A model generated the notes under the pieces. That model worked only from the letters and a program-made list of their open reading frames with translations. It was not told where the DNA came from and made no database searches. From a virus, in IMG/VR virus record IMGVR_UViG_3300018910_000023, positions 1 through 54,610 of that record: 54,610 nt of DNA, one strand, 5' to 3'. A program made the translations under genes and the position numbers. This document shows, piece after piece, positions 1-7,227 of the stretch. Positions within the stretch are counted from its first letter, which is position 1, and each line of letters opens with the position of its first letter.

Positions 1-127
1 TTTGCGCTTGAACCATATTGATTAATCCTTCGCATCCTTTCTTTTGAATACTTTGATTATGCTTGGTCACATTCGGAATGGTGATCAACAGCAGGATGGA
101 GATCACAAGCATGACGACTAACATTTC
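1..127 (-). pseudogene. comGC: comGC 3' fragment (competence pseudopilin), split by the prophage
   Basis: On the minus strand from 127 this reads in frame EMLVVMLVISILLLITIPNV and continues through KHNQSIQKKGCEGL, the hydrophobic helix and start of the soluble domain of ComGC, the major pseudopilin of the DNA-uptake pilus. The gene runs off the window. The prepilin leader and the first codons lie at the other end of the window (54450-54515). Upstream in frame there is a stop codon within the phage arm (TAA about 27 nt before the Glu codon) and no ribosome site, so this part is probably not translated in the lysogen. The downstream comG genes may be affected too. Confidence 0.88.
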
Positions 128-150
128 AATAAATATGGGTAATAACCCTT
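123..150. other. attL: left prophage/host junction
   Basis: The core ATTTC (123-127) is shared with the right junction (54484-54488). Bases 117-122 are comGC; bases 128-150 are the phage arm AATAAATATGGG...AACCCTT. This arm is the reverse complement, with one indel and one mismatch, of the arm at 54463-54486. The arms frame a central TC, as expected for the dyad of a serine-integrase attP. Confidence 0.85.
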
Positions 151-199
151 AAATGATTATGAATCTGATTTCCAGAAAACACACAAAACGTCTAAAGTA

Positions 200-227
200 T
201 TGAAGAATTTTTGTCGATAATTATAAA
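200..227 (+). promoter_or_regulatory. Candidate sigma-A promoter of the lipoprotein gene
   Basis: TTGAAG (200-205), a 16-nt spacer and TATAAA (222-227) lie 22 nt upstream of the start at 250. Match by eye only. Confidence 0.45.
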
Positions 228-249
228 AGGATATTTAATGGAGGGAAAA

Positions 250-939
250 ATGAAAAGGTTATTGACATTAATGTTTGTAGTTACGGTATTAACCGCTTGT
301 TCAAACCCAAATAAACAGCCCGAGGAAGAAAAAGCAGTTCATCAAACTAAGACAACATCGAATCAAAAAGAGAAGAAAATTAAAACGCATAAGCTGACTG
401 ATAAAGATAAACGTTTTATTCAGCTTATAAAAGATGGTGAATACGATAAAGTCATTAAAGAAACAAGCGATTTAAGGGACGTCTTTGAAAAGGATTATTA
501 TTTTATTGCATCTGTCTATAAAAAGGAAAAAGAATTAAAAGAAACACATTCAGGCACTTACGATGACTATTCTTACATGAGTGCAATGTTAGATAAAGTT
601 GTTTATATGGATAGCCATGATGATTTACAAGTGCAGCAATTCAAAAAGATGAACAACAAAAGAATGGAATGCGCGAAAAAAGAACAAGACATAGTTAAAG
701 AAGCAGAAAGAAAAGAAGAGGAAAAAAACGAAAAGCTTGACGCTATAAATGAACGAACGGCCAATCCGAAAGAGGTTTCAATTGGTATGACTACTGAAGA
801 AGTGTTAACTGAAGGATGGGGTCGGCCAATTGATATTAACACAACTGTCACAAGTAATGGTAAACGCGAGCAATGGGTCTACAAAGGAAACAAATATCTC
901 TACTTTGAAGACGGTGTATTAACTTCAATTCAATATTAA
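250..939 (+). CDS. Prophage lipoprotein with SmpA/BamE-like C-terminal region
   Basis: The start at 250 is chosen over the ATG 39 nt upstream because GGAGGG lies just before it and it opens directly with a lipoprotein signal, MKRLLTLMFVVTVLTACSNP; the lipobox LTAC makes Cys17 the lipidated residue. A charged Lys/Glu-rich middle region with coiled-coil character follows. The last about 55 residues (VSIGMTTEEVLTEGWGRP ... YLYFEDGVLTSIQY) resemble the SmpA/BamE-type fold found in many Gram-positive lipoproteins. It would sit on the outer face of the membrane of the lysogen. Position next to attL, own promoter and own terminator fit a lysogenic-conversion gene. Function unknown; 229 residues. Confidence 0.75.
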   Translation: MKRLLTLMFVVTVLTACSNPNKQPEEEKAVHQTKTTSNQKEKKIKTHKLTDKDKRFIQLIKDGEYDKVIKETSDLRDVFEKDYYFIASVYKKEKELKETHSGTYDDYSYMSAMLDKVVYMDSHDDLQVQQFKKMNNKRMECAKKEQDIVKEAERKEEEKNEKLDAINERTANPKEVSIGMTTEEVLTEGWGRPIDINTTVTSNGKREQWVYKGNKYLYFEDGVLTSIQY

Positions 940-944
940 CAACA

Positions 945-979
945 AACACTCCCCTATTTCTAAAGGGTGAGTGTTTTTA
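945..979 (+). terminator. Rho-independent terminator after the lipoprotein gene
   Basis: Stem AACACTCCCCT / AGGGTGAGTGTT (one bulged base) followed by TTTT. It ends the single-gene unit. Confidence 0.75.
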
Positions 980-1105
980 ATTTGTTCAAAACAATCTCCT
1001 GCTTTTGCGCAAATGAAAAAATAAAAGATTTGTGAAGAATTTAACGAATTCAAGGAGTTAAACACTCGGAAAAGAATTTTTATAAAAGAAAGGAGTGAAT
1101 TTCGT

Positions 1106-1846
1106 ATGACGGTTGAAGGCTTGTATGAAACTTCGATAAGATCTATGTTCCGCCAAGAAATTTCTATGATGGTTAAATCGTTTTCAGTCGAGAATCAAAA
1201 AAAGCAACTCAAATCTTATCTCACCATGAAGGAGGTTTCGAAAAAAACCGGTTTAGGTCTTTCTACTATAGGTGATTTAATGCGTAGAAGAGCCATGCCT
1301 CATCTTCGAGTCAAAAGCAAAGTTCTTTTTCTTGAAGAAGAGATCAGGCCTACAATTATGCATTACAAAGAATTTGGTTGGACTGATCCTGATGATGAAT
1401 GGGATGTTGCAAAAGCTTTTAAAGACGTTGAAAATTTAAGAAACCCTAAGGAGGAGCCGACCATGATCGAAGAAGCACTTAGAAAAATTATCAGGGATGA
1501 GTTAGAAGTATTTGTCCAAGATATAAAGAATGCGACATCTAAAGAAAATTATATGGGACGCACTAACTTAACGATTAAAGAAGCTGCTAAGTATTTTCGG
1601 ACAAGCCCATCCACAATAACCAATTTAATTCATGAGGAAGGTATGCCTCATATTCGTATGGGAAGTCGCTACATAATTGTCTTAGAAGAAGCTGAAGCTT
1701 TTCTTTGGAGGGAAACTGCAAAAAGATACGCTGATACCGGGAATATTTATTGGACAAGAATTTTAGAACGTATTGATTACGAAGATAAAAAACGAAAAGC
1801 TGCATTTGAAAAAGCAATGTATAACCTTGAAAATTCATTCAAATAA
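1106..1846 (+). CDS. Protein with two tandem excisionase/MerR-type helix-turn-helix domains
   Basis: 246 residues, start supported by AAAGGAGTG. Two similar halves: a helical N-terminal stretch leads into YLTMKEVSKKTGLGLSTIGDL (about 39-59), then a second helical stretch leads into NLTIKEAAKYFRTSPSTITN (about 155-174). Each domain ends in a wing-like strand (MPHLRVKSKVLFL; MPHIRMGSRYIIV), the pattern of excisionase-family winged HTH proteins. The two halves align along their whole length, so it looks like a fused tandem duplication. Position beside attL and the family suggest either a recombination directionality factor for the serine integrase or a transcription regulator; directionality factors of large serine integrases are too diverse to decide. 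It is transcribed alone and ends at a hairpin. Confidence 0.75.
   Translation: MTVEGLYETSIRSMFRQEISMMVKSFSVENQKKQLKSYLTMKEVSKKTGLGLSTIGDLMRRRAMPHLRVKSKVLFLEEEIRPTIMHYKEFGWTDPDDEWDVAKAFKDVENLRNPKEEPTMIEEALRKIIRDELEVFVQDIKNATSKENYMGRTNLTIKEAAKYFRTSPSTITNLIHEEGMPHIRMGSRYIIVLEEAEAFLWRETAKRYADTGNIYWTRILERIDYEDKKRKAAFEKAMYNLENSFK
1448..1465 (+). promoter_or_regulatory. Internal Shine-Dalgarno and in-frame ATG inside the twin-HTH gene
   Basis: AAGGAGG (1448-1454) precedes ATG at 1463 by 8 nt, in frame at codon 120. It would give a 127-residue product (1463-1846) with only the second HTH half. In a gene that looks like a fusion of two copies, this may be the retained start of the second copy. Confidence 0.55.
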
Positions 1847-1870
1847 ATGTTCTGCATTTTAAACTTTTAA

Positions 1871-1907
1871 AAAGCGTGAAACAGATAACGTCTCACGCTT
1901 TAATTTA
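1871..1907. terminator. Bidirectional terminator between convergent genes
   Basis: AAAGCGTGA (1871-1879) pairs with TCACGCTTT (1893-1901). The minus-strand copy is followed by TTTTT, the plus-strand copy by a weaker AT-rich tail. It serves the twin-HTH gene (+) and the 354-residue gene (-). Confidence 0.7.
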
Positions 1908-1945
1908 AAAATAATTAATCCGATGTTGATGCTGTTGTTACGCAA

Positions 1946-3010
1946 CTATTTCTTTTCCTCCCCTTCTTCCACTTCGACGAAGTGATATCTAGAGATTGAT
2001 ATGATTTCCTTGCAATGTTCACATTCAAGTCCCCAATCATATTGGACTTTAAATGCCTGGTCCTTATTGATCAATATTTCTTTCTCACAATTATCACAAT
2101 ATAATGGTATCCTAGTATCCGCTAAGACATCCTCAATAAACTTTTTTCCTAACTCGTTGTCTACCCTACTATACCATTTTACAAGTAAAAAAATATTATT
2201 ATAAGTTTTCGTCGAAAGAGGGATTTTTTCAAATAATTGTTCATATACAAGGATCACAACTCCAGTTGAATAAAGCAGCAATAAAGGGACTTTGGTATAA
2301 AAATAATGCCACCTTTCTTTAAAGTCCTCTTCAGTTAAGAAGATATCATTAAAATCTTTTGTTCTTATTTTTCTTGCTGTTGTGACCAAATGATTTGCCG
2401 AATTCCACATAAGTTCTAACCCGAAAGGGGCATTATAATCATATCTTAATTTGTACATATAATTATCATCTGGAAAATGTAAAAGCTCTTTAAATTCATT
2501 TTTCTTCATAACTTCATTTAAAATATTCATCATTTTTTCTTTTTTGAATTTTCTTATTCTGCCAACCTCATATTCTTCTATTTTTCCCGTGTCAACAAGT
2601 GACAACAATTCATCTCCATGAGTAGCCAACCATTCTAGATAAAATAAATTATCCTTAAACGGTTTTCTTAATAGCGTAAATGAAATTGCTGTTTTTCCTT
2701 TTTCAGATGCTTTTAAAGACTCTAATACGTAGCTCAAAAAATCTGCTAATATCGCATGAAACATTTTTCTTTTTAGAATTAAATTTGCTTCTTTTTCGTA
2801 ACCGTTGGCTCTTAACCAGTCAAAAAAGTCATCAGTTCTTTCAAGCCCTTTTAAACTAGGCCTCCCATTCTCCTCTATTTTATAACTCATTCGATATCCA
2901 TCTTCCATACATTCATCAAAAATACTCAAGCACACATCATGTAAATACAAACAAAAATTATGATCAATTAAATGCTTTTCTGGCAAATGTCCGTCATCAT
3001 AATATGGCAT
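1946..3010 (-). CDS. Unknown protein with C-terminal four-cysteine zinc-ribbon-like motif
   Basis: 354 residues; start fixed by a strong AAAGGGGGGAG site. The family is not recognised. The protein is mostly helical and acidic/basic. Near the C-terminus two CxxC pairs (Cys305/Cys308 and Cys330/Cys333, in CDNCEKE and CEHCKEI) look like a zinc ribbon. No signal peptide; one moderately hydrophobic stretch (VPLLLLYSTGVVILVYEQLF, about 241-260) could be a buried helix. It is second in a two-gene minus-strand unit, 25 nt after the 108-residue gene. Low GC and position among accessory genes suggest cargo, possibly phage exclusion or toxin-related; that is guesswork. Confidence 0.7.
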   Translation of the reverse strand: MPYYDDGHLPEKHLIDHNFCLYLHDVCLSIFDECMEDGYRMSYKIEENGRPSLKGLERTDDFFDWLRANGYEKEANLILKRKMFHAILADFLSYVLESLKASEKGKTAISFTLLRKPFKDNLFYLEWLATHGDELLSLVDTGKIEEYEVGRIRKFKKEKMMNILNEVMKKNEFKELLHFPDDNYMYKLRYDYNAPFGLELMWNSANHLVTTARKIRTKDFNDIFLTEEDFKERWHYFYTKVPLLLLYSTGVVILVYEQLFEKIPLSTKTYNNIFLLVKWYSRVDNELGKKFIEDVLADTRIPLYCDNCEKEILINKDQAFKVQYDWGLECEHCKEIISISRYHFVEVEEGEEKK

Positions 3011-3035
3011 ACACTTCTCCCCCCTTTAAAAGTGT

Positions 3036-3362
3036 TCAGAGGATTTCTGCAAAAGTTCTATTGTTTAATTTACCAAACTCAACTTTGGCAGGGAACATAT
3101 CGACTCCTTGTAATTTTAACCCCATGAAATTCTCCACCCAGCCAAGTAAATCGATAGGTAAACGATATGCTACAACTTCTCCATTTGACTCTTTGACAGT
3201 AACAATTGGATCTCTCTGCCCTCCTAAAATCCCTACAGAAAGAACATGATGTACCGCTCCCTTTTCCTTTTCGTTTATCAAAACTGGCACTTTGAGAAAC
3301 TCATGTTTTTTAATATCTTTATAAATTTTTGCCCCTGCCTTATTTATAATAAAATCTGCCAT
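3036..3362 (-). CDS. Unknown 108-residue protein, first gene of a two-gene unit
   Basis: The start at MADFIINKAG (3362) has AAGGGG upstream; the longer frame to 3407 adds 15 residues without a better site. It is a small, strand-rich, soluble-looking protein with a glycine-rich central segment (VGILGGQRDPIVTV). Family not recognised. It precedes the zinc-ribbon gene by 25 nt, so the two are probably cotranscribed. The 273 nt between this gene and the divergent SUKH gene are AT-rich and must hold both promoters, but no clear -35/-10 pair stood out. Confidence 0.65.
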   Translation of the reverse strand: MADFIINKAGAKIYKDIKKHEFLKVPVLINEKEKGAVHHVLSVGILGGQRDPIVTVKESNGEVVAYRLPIDLLGWVENFMGLKLQGVDMFPAKVEFGKLNNRTFAEIL

Positions 3363-3635
3363 CAAAACCCCTTCTTTCAATTTTTTTGACATGGATAATT
3401 TTATCATTATTTTAGAATTTTTAATATTATTTTCCTTAGTTCATAGTGTAATGTAGGGGGGAGATGATCAGGCATATCTATTTACTGCTATGTAGTGTGA
3501 TGTTTAAATTCACCCAAATCAAATCAAGATATGTCATATATACCAAATAATGATGTTTCTTCTAATAAATCCTTTTAGGTTTGCCTCATTGCATTTATAA
3601 TGATATTGATAGCGAATGATGAGGAGGTATCTAGC

Positions 3636-4493
3636 TTGAAAGATTTTTGGATGTACGAAGATGACGATCCATACACTTTGAAGAAAGTAACAGAGAAAGA
3701 TATTCTGAAAGCTGAAAAAAAGTTAGGTGTAATACTCCCGAAGGAGTATAAAGAGCTTATTCTTCAACAAAATGGTGGATACATCAATTATAATGCTTTC
3801 CCTACTGATCAGCCTACTTCCTGGGCAAAGGATCATATTGAATTTGACTATTTATTAGGCTTAGGAAAAAAAGAAGGAATTCTTGAAAGCCAGTATTTAA
3901 TTAAAGAATGGGGATTGCCTGACAACCTTATTCTAATTCATGGGGATGGCCATACTTGGGTTGCTTTAGACTATAGAGATACAAAAGAAAATCCACCTGT
4001 TCATTACTTTGATTCAGAGCTACAAGAAAATTTTAGATTAGCAGATTCATTCGGGGAATTTCTCTCTAAACTATACACAGATGATTCGGTTGATATTGAT
4101 GATATTGAAAACTTACAGGGAATTAATCCTGAGGACTATGAACTTTCATATATTACACCTGATCATCCAGATGCAATTACAAAAGAAGAAGCTGAAAACA
4201 TCCTAAATAAAAATATAGATATAGAGCTACACAGGGTTACTTTATACCCTATTCAAAGTTTTGAAGATCTAAAATGGCTGCTTACCAAAATAAAAGAAAG
4301 TTCGGCAAATGCCAATCGTGCAACTGCAATAGAACTAGCCAGTGCTTTAGAAACAATCATTTCTTACCATAAAAATTTAACATTTGATAATGAAGAAACA
4401 AGTCTATTGGTTAAGGAAATCGTGGCTACGCTTGAAAAACTGAATGACTCAATTTTAGATATACTCCTTTCACAAATAAAAGATTTTTTTTAA
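3636..4493 (+). CDS. SMI1/KNR4 (SUKH) family immunity protein
   Basis: A TTG start at 3636 is preferred over the ATG at 3600: GAGGAGG lies 8 nt upstream of it, while the ATG has no ribosome site. The SUKH core is visible in the N-terminal half: ILKAEKKLGVILPKEYKELI, then LQQNGGYI, then an acidic HGDGHTWVALDYRD segment and a C-terminal ADSFGEFL helix. SUKH proteins are the commonest immunity partners of bacterial nuclease toxins and act in the cytoplasm by binding the toxin domain. About 100 extra helical residues follow the core. The next gene, 79 nt downstream, encodes a secreted WHH-type nuclease, the expected partner. A terminator separates them, so the immunity gene can be expressed on its own. 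Confidence 0.82.
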   Translation: MKDFWMYEDDDPYTLKKVTEKDILKAEKKLGVILPKEYKELILQQNGGYINYNAFPTDQPTSWAKDHIEFDYLLGLGKKEGILESQYLIKEWGLPDNLILIHGDGHTWVALDYRDTKENPPVHYFDSELQENFRLADSFGEFLSKLYTDDSVDIDDIENLQGINPEDYELSYITPDHPDAITKEEAENILNKNIDIELHRVTLYPIQSFEDLKWLLTKIKESSANANRATAIELASALETIISYHKNLTFDNEETSLLVKEIVATLEKLNDSILDILLSQIKDFF

Positions 4494-4518
4494 AAAACAA
4501 CATTCGTGTTGTTTTTTT
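4492..4518 (+). terminator. Terminator between immunity and toxin genes
   Basis: AAAACAACA, TTCG loop, TGTTGTTTTTTT. It would stop most immunity-gene transcripts before the toxin gene. Confidence 0.75.
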
Positions 4519-4525
4519 CTATTTT

Positions 4526-4561
4526 TATAGTATTATGGTTATGTTACCAAATAATACTATA
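4526..4561 (+). promoter_or_regulatory. 11-bp perfect inverted repeat directly upstream of the toxin RBS
   Basis: TATAGTATTAT (4526-4536) and ATAATACTATA (4551-4561) with a 14-nt spacer. The right arm abuts the toxin Shine-Dalgarno AAGGAG. It could be an operator or an RNA hairpin that restricts translation; the left arm also contains -10-like bases. Confidence 0.5.
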
Positions 4562-4572
4562 AAGGAGTAATT

Positions 4573-5433
4573 ATGAAGAAAACGAGACAATTTTTATGTG
4601 CTGTTGTCCCCCTTCTGCTTTTGGTTTCATTTATTTTACCGGAATTCGCTAAAGCTGAATCCCCTCATCAAGTCTACTCCACAGAACAAACATCACAGAC
4701 TTCAAACGAAGACACTTCCCTTCCTGAAGATGAGGAATACAATAACTACATAGAGTCTACATATGAAGATTATTCTGACTTTGAGGAATCTAAGTATTAT
4801 GAGGGATGGGAAAACTACCCTGTATACCAGGGTGAACTTGAAGACGATATCACAGATGAAGAGTTAGAAACAGTTTCTGATGACATTTTTCATGATGAAA
4901 GCAATGAAATTATTGAAACAGAACATTCACCAATTCCAGACGACATAGGGAAAAATGAAGACATTGCTCAAGTTCAATATGTATGGCTGATCCCTCCCGC
5001 AACTGCGATTGTTTCAAGGGTTGGCGGTAAACTTTTTGTTAAACAATATTTGAAGAAGACAACCAAAAACATAAGAGTTAAAAACGGAAAACTGGCCAAT
5101 AAGAAACACCCTAAAACCGGTATATTTTTCAATCCAAAGGGCTTTCCAGTCTTCAATTCAAAGTACACTTATACGCTTCCGAAACTTTTAATAAAATCAA
5201 GCAACAAAACTCAATTTAAATACGCAAATGAATCTTTAAGAATTGCAATTAGGTCACCGAAACACGCTAAAAAATTTAATTCAGCACAAAGAGGAGATAT
5301 TATGATGGGCAAGACACCTAGAGGTTATGTTTGGCATCATCACCAAGACACTGGAAAGCTTCAGCTAGTAAATAAAACTATCCATCAAAAAACCGGACAT
5401 ACTGGTGGAAAATCTATATGGGGAAAACTCTAA
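4573..5433 (+). CDS. Secreted nuclease toxin with C-terminal WHH-type HNH domain
   Basis: 286 residues; start with AAAGGAG. A Sec signal peptide (MKKTRQFLCAVVPLLLLVSF, cleavage near AKA-ES at about 31-33) is followed by a long acidic, Tyr-rich low-complexity region (about 40-140). A short hydrophobic patch lies at about 138-152. The C-terminal domain ends in GYVWHHHQDTGKLQLVNKTI, with Trp254-His255-His256 and Leu263-Gln264-Leu265-Val266, and then His271 and His276. This is the signature of the WHH branch of the HNH/endonuclease VII superfamily. The upstream SUKH gene is the likely immunity gene. The toxin would be exported by the lysogen and attack nucleic acid of competitors; how it enters them is not visible. 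Confidence 0.78.
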   Translation: MKKTRQFLCAVVPLLLLVSFILPEFAKAESPHQVYSTEQTSQTSNEDTSLPEDEEYNNYIESTYEDYSDFEESKYYEGWENYPVYQGELEDDITDEELETVSDDIFHDESNEIIETEHSPIPDDIGKNEDIAQVQYVWLIPPATAIVSRVGGKLFVKQYLKKTTKNIRVKNGKLANKKHPKTGIFFNPKGFPVFNSKYTYTLPKLLIKSSNKTQFKYANESLRIAIRSPKHAKKFNSAQRGDIMMGKTPRGYVWHHHQDTGKLQLVNKTIHQKTGHTGGKSIWGKL

Positions 5434-5437
5434 TAAA

Positions 5438-5468
5438 AACCGGCCCTTTTCTAAAGGGCTGGTTTTTT
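5438..5468. terminator. Bidirectional terminator between toxin gene and endolysin
   Basis: AACCGGCCCTTT / AAAGGGCTGGTT with T runs on both strands; ends the toxin unit (+) and the late operon (-). Confidence 0.85.
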
Positions 5469-5472
5469 TGAA

Positions 5473-6546
5473 TCAAAATGATTCCAATTTCGCTTTCGTT
5501 TTCGGTCCGTAAATTCCGTCGGCAGACAGCCCGTGCATCATCTGAAACCGTTTGACCGCGTTCGCCGTTTTCGGCCCGTAATAGCCATCTATGCCGTTAT
5601 TCTTCGCCCCTTTATCTGGATAGAAATAGAGTGCAGCTAAAGCCTCCTGAATCTGCCGGACGGCCGTCCCTTTCATCAGTGGGCTTTTTACCTTATAGAT
5701 GCCAGACGGCAGCGGGTAGGATGATTTTTTGCCGCTTGAGGAAGGCTTTTTCTTTTTCGCTTCAATAGCTGCAAGCGCCTTTTCGGTAGCCGGTCCGTAA
5801 ATTCCATCCACCACGATACCCGCTTTCTTTTGCAGAGCTTTGACGGCCTGCACTGTTTCATTTCCGTAAGACCCATCAGCCCCGTATTTCGGCAGTGAGA
5901 AGCCAGCGGCAATCAAACGTTTCTGCAGCGACTTGACCTTGGAACCGGACGACCCTTTTTTCAGGATAGTCCCTGTGGATTTGCTTGACTGGCTCGTGGG
6001 TGATGTTGTCTTTGATACAGTTTTATTTCCAAGCAGAGCATCAACTTTTTTCCTGAATGCCACCAACTGGCTGGAATCGCTCACCCACGGTGCCGGACAA
6101 ATTTTGTTTGTTACATCGTAATGGCGGACGATTTTGTTAGTAGAAAGACCGTAACGCTTGCACAGGTCGGCAACCAATTCAGCGGCATTCTGAACCGTTT
6201 CACTGTGAATCCTGCCATCTTTTTCGACACACATTTCAACGCTGATTGACTTTGTGTTGGCGTTCGGTTTAAGAAAACTCACATAACAGCGATTTTTATC
6301 ATGTGCATGGTACGCGACTTCATTTTCAGGAATGATGTGCTGCGCTTCTTTACGGTCCACAAAATAATGAGCTGAAGCTTTGCGTTTAATGGCTATACAT
6401 GTGCCATTGAAGTAATCCCTCTCATTCAATGCAGAAGCGCCCGGCGTCGCCGTATAGTGCATAACAATCCCTTTCACTCCCGCCAACTTCAGCCCTGGCC
6501 GGGTATATTGATTGACTTTCACAAAGTTTTTCACGACTTTAACCAT
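5473..6546 (-). CDS. Endolysin: N-acetylmuramoyl-L-alanine amidase (Amidase_2) with two peptidoglycan-binding domains
   Basis: 357 residues. Residues 20-155 are an Amidase_2 (T7-lysozyme-like) domain with probable zinc ligands His30 (GIVMHYTATPG), His142 (IVRHYD) and Cys150 (KICPAPW). Two PG_binding_1 repeats follow (about 195-260 and 290-357), each with a DGxYGPxT motif. It cleaves the bond between MurNAc and the stem peptide once the holin opens the membrane. It is the last gene of the late operon, after holin genes, as in PBSX. The Amidase_2 sequence is not that of XlyA, and the C-terminus carries PG_binding_1 domains, not LysM. Confidence 0.92.
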   Translation of the reverse strand: MVKVVKNFVKVNQYTRPGLKLAGVKGIVMHYTATPGASALNERDYFNGTCIAIKRKASAHYFVDRKEAQHIIPENEVAYHAHDKNRCYVSFLKPNANTKSISVEMCVEKDGRIHSETVQNAAELVADLCKRYGLSTNKIVRHYDVTNKICPAPWVSDSSQLVAFRKKVDALLGNKTVSKTTSPTSQSSKSTGTILKKGSSGSKVKSLQKRLIAAGFSLPKYGADGSYGNETVQAVKALQKKAGIVVDGIYGPATEKALAAIEAKKKKPSSSGKKSSYPLPSGIYKVKSPLMKGTAVRQIQEALAALYFYPDKGAKNNGIDGYYGPKTANAVKRFQMMHGLSADGIYGPKTKAKLESF

Positions 6547-6571
6547 TTGAACCCCTCCTATTTTGTTTTAA

Positions 6572-6597
6572 ATAAAAAAGGCTGCCAGACGGCAACC
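6572..6597 (-). terminator. Terminator-like hairpin between holin and endolysin genes
   Basis: Minus strand: GGTTGCC, GTCT loop, GGCAGCC, then TTTTTTATTT. It starts right after the holin stop codon and precedes the endolysin, so it would limit endolysin transcription. Confidence 0.65.
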
Positions 6598-6861
6598 TCA
6601 TTTTGTTAATCCTTTTTGTTTTAACACTTCTTTTTGCTGTTTACCTTTACCGGTGACATAGTTGTTTTTAAACCAAGCGACCAACGTCGTGACGATTGTA
6701 AAAATCGTAGAGCAAGTTAAATACAAAGCGTCGGCCAGCGTATTGACCTGGTCCTCACTGATCGGCAAAGCTGCCTTTCCAAACATGATCAATGTCTGGT
6801 TTACCAATGCAATAAAAAGAAGCACCGTCCGGACGACCGTGCCTTTATCAAAGTTTTTCAT
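6598..6861 (-). CDS. xhlB: Holin, XhlB/SPP1 type
   Basis: 87 residues; two membrane segments (about 11-29 and 43-63) and a basic Lys-rich tail ([16 protein letters not shown]), the layout of the PBSX holin XhlB. It makes the membrane lesions that release the endolysin. It lies between XhlA and the endolysin, as in PBSX. Confidence 0.9.
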   Translation of the reverse strand: MKNFDKGTVVRTVLLFIALVNQTLIMFGKAALPISEDQVNTLADALYLTCSTIFTIVTTLVAWFKNNYVTGKGKQQKEVLKQKGLTK

Positions 6862-6876
6862 ATCGTGTTTTCCTCC

Positions 6877-7146
6877 TTATTTCTGCAGTAGATTATAAAA
6901 AACAGCGATTGCGCCGCCAATGATACCGGTGCTGACCGCTGTAATGATCGCTCCAGTGATGCTGCGCTTGATCCAAGTTGTGTTTTCCTCGATCTTGTTC
7001 AGCTTTTCATTGATAGAAATGATTTGCTGATCATGACGGTCAGTTGTTCTTTCGAGAGTAGTAATCCGCTGATCTTGTGTTTTTTGATCTGCTTTAATTT
7101 CTGCGATTTCTTTTTGTAAAACATCATAATCATTCGGTTGCGTCAT
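6877..7146 (-). CDS. xhlA: XhlA-like lysis accessory protein
   Basis: Start at MTQPNDYDVL (7146), which has AGGAGG upstream; the longer frame adds eight residues containing the ribosome site. 89 residues: a long coiled coil (about 10-60) followed by one C-terminal membrane helix (about 63-85). This matches the hemolysin XhlA family, which acts with XhlB in lysis. Confidence 0.88.
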   Translation of the reverse strand: MTQPNDYDVLQKEIAEIKADQKTQDQRITTLERTTDRHDQQIISINEKLNKIEENTTWIKRSITGAIITAVSTGIIGGAIAVFYNLLQK

Positions 7147-7192
7147 GTCCCCTAATCCTCCTGTTCTCACATCGTTTTCACCTCCTTTGAGG

Positions 7193-7223
7193 CAAAATAA
7201 AAAACACCGTTGTTTTACGGTGT
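7193..7223 (-). terminator. Terminator hairpin between xepA and xhlA
   Basis: Minus strand: ACACCGT, AAAACA, ACGGTGT, then TTTTTTATTTTGCC. The same tail TTTTTTATTTTGCC recurs downstream of the XkdX gene. Confidence 0.7.
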
Positions 7224-7227
7224 GATC

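Noticed and set aside
3600-3635. ATG at 3600 as start of the SUKH gene
   Set aside because: No ribosome site there, while TTG at 3636 has GAGGAGG at ideal spacing.
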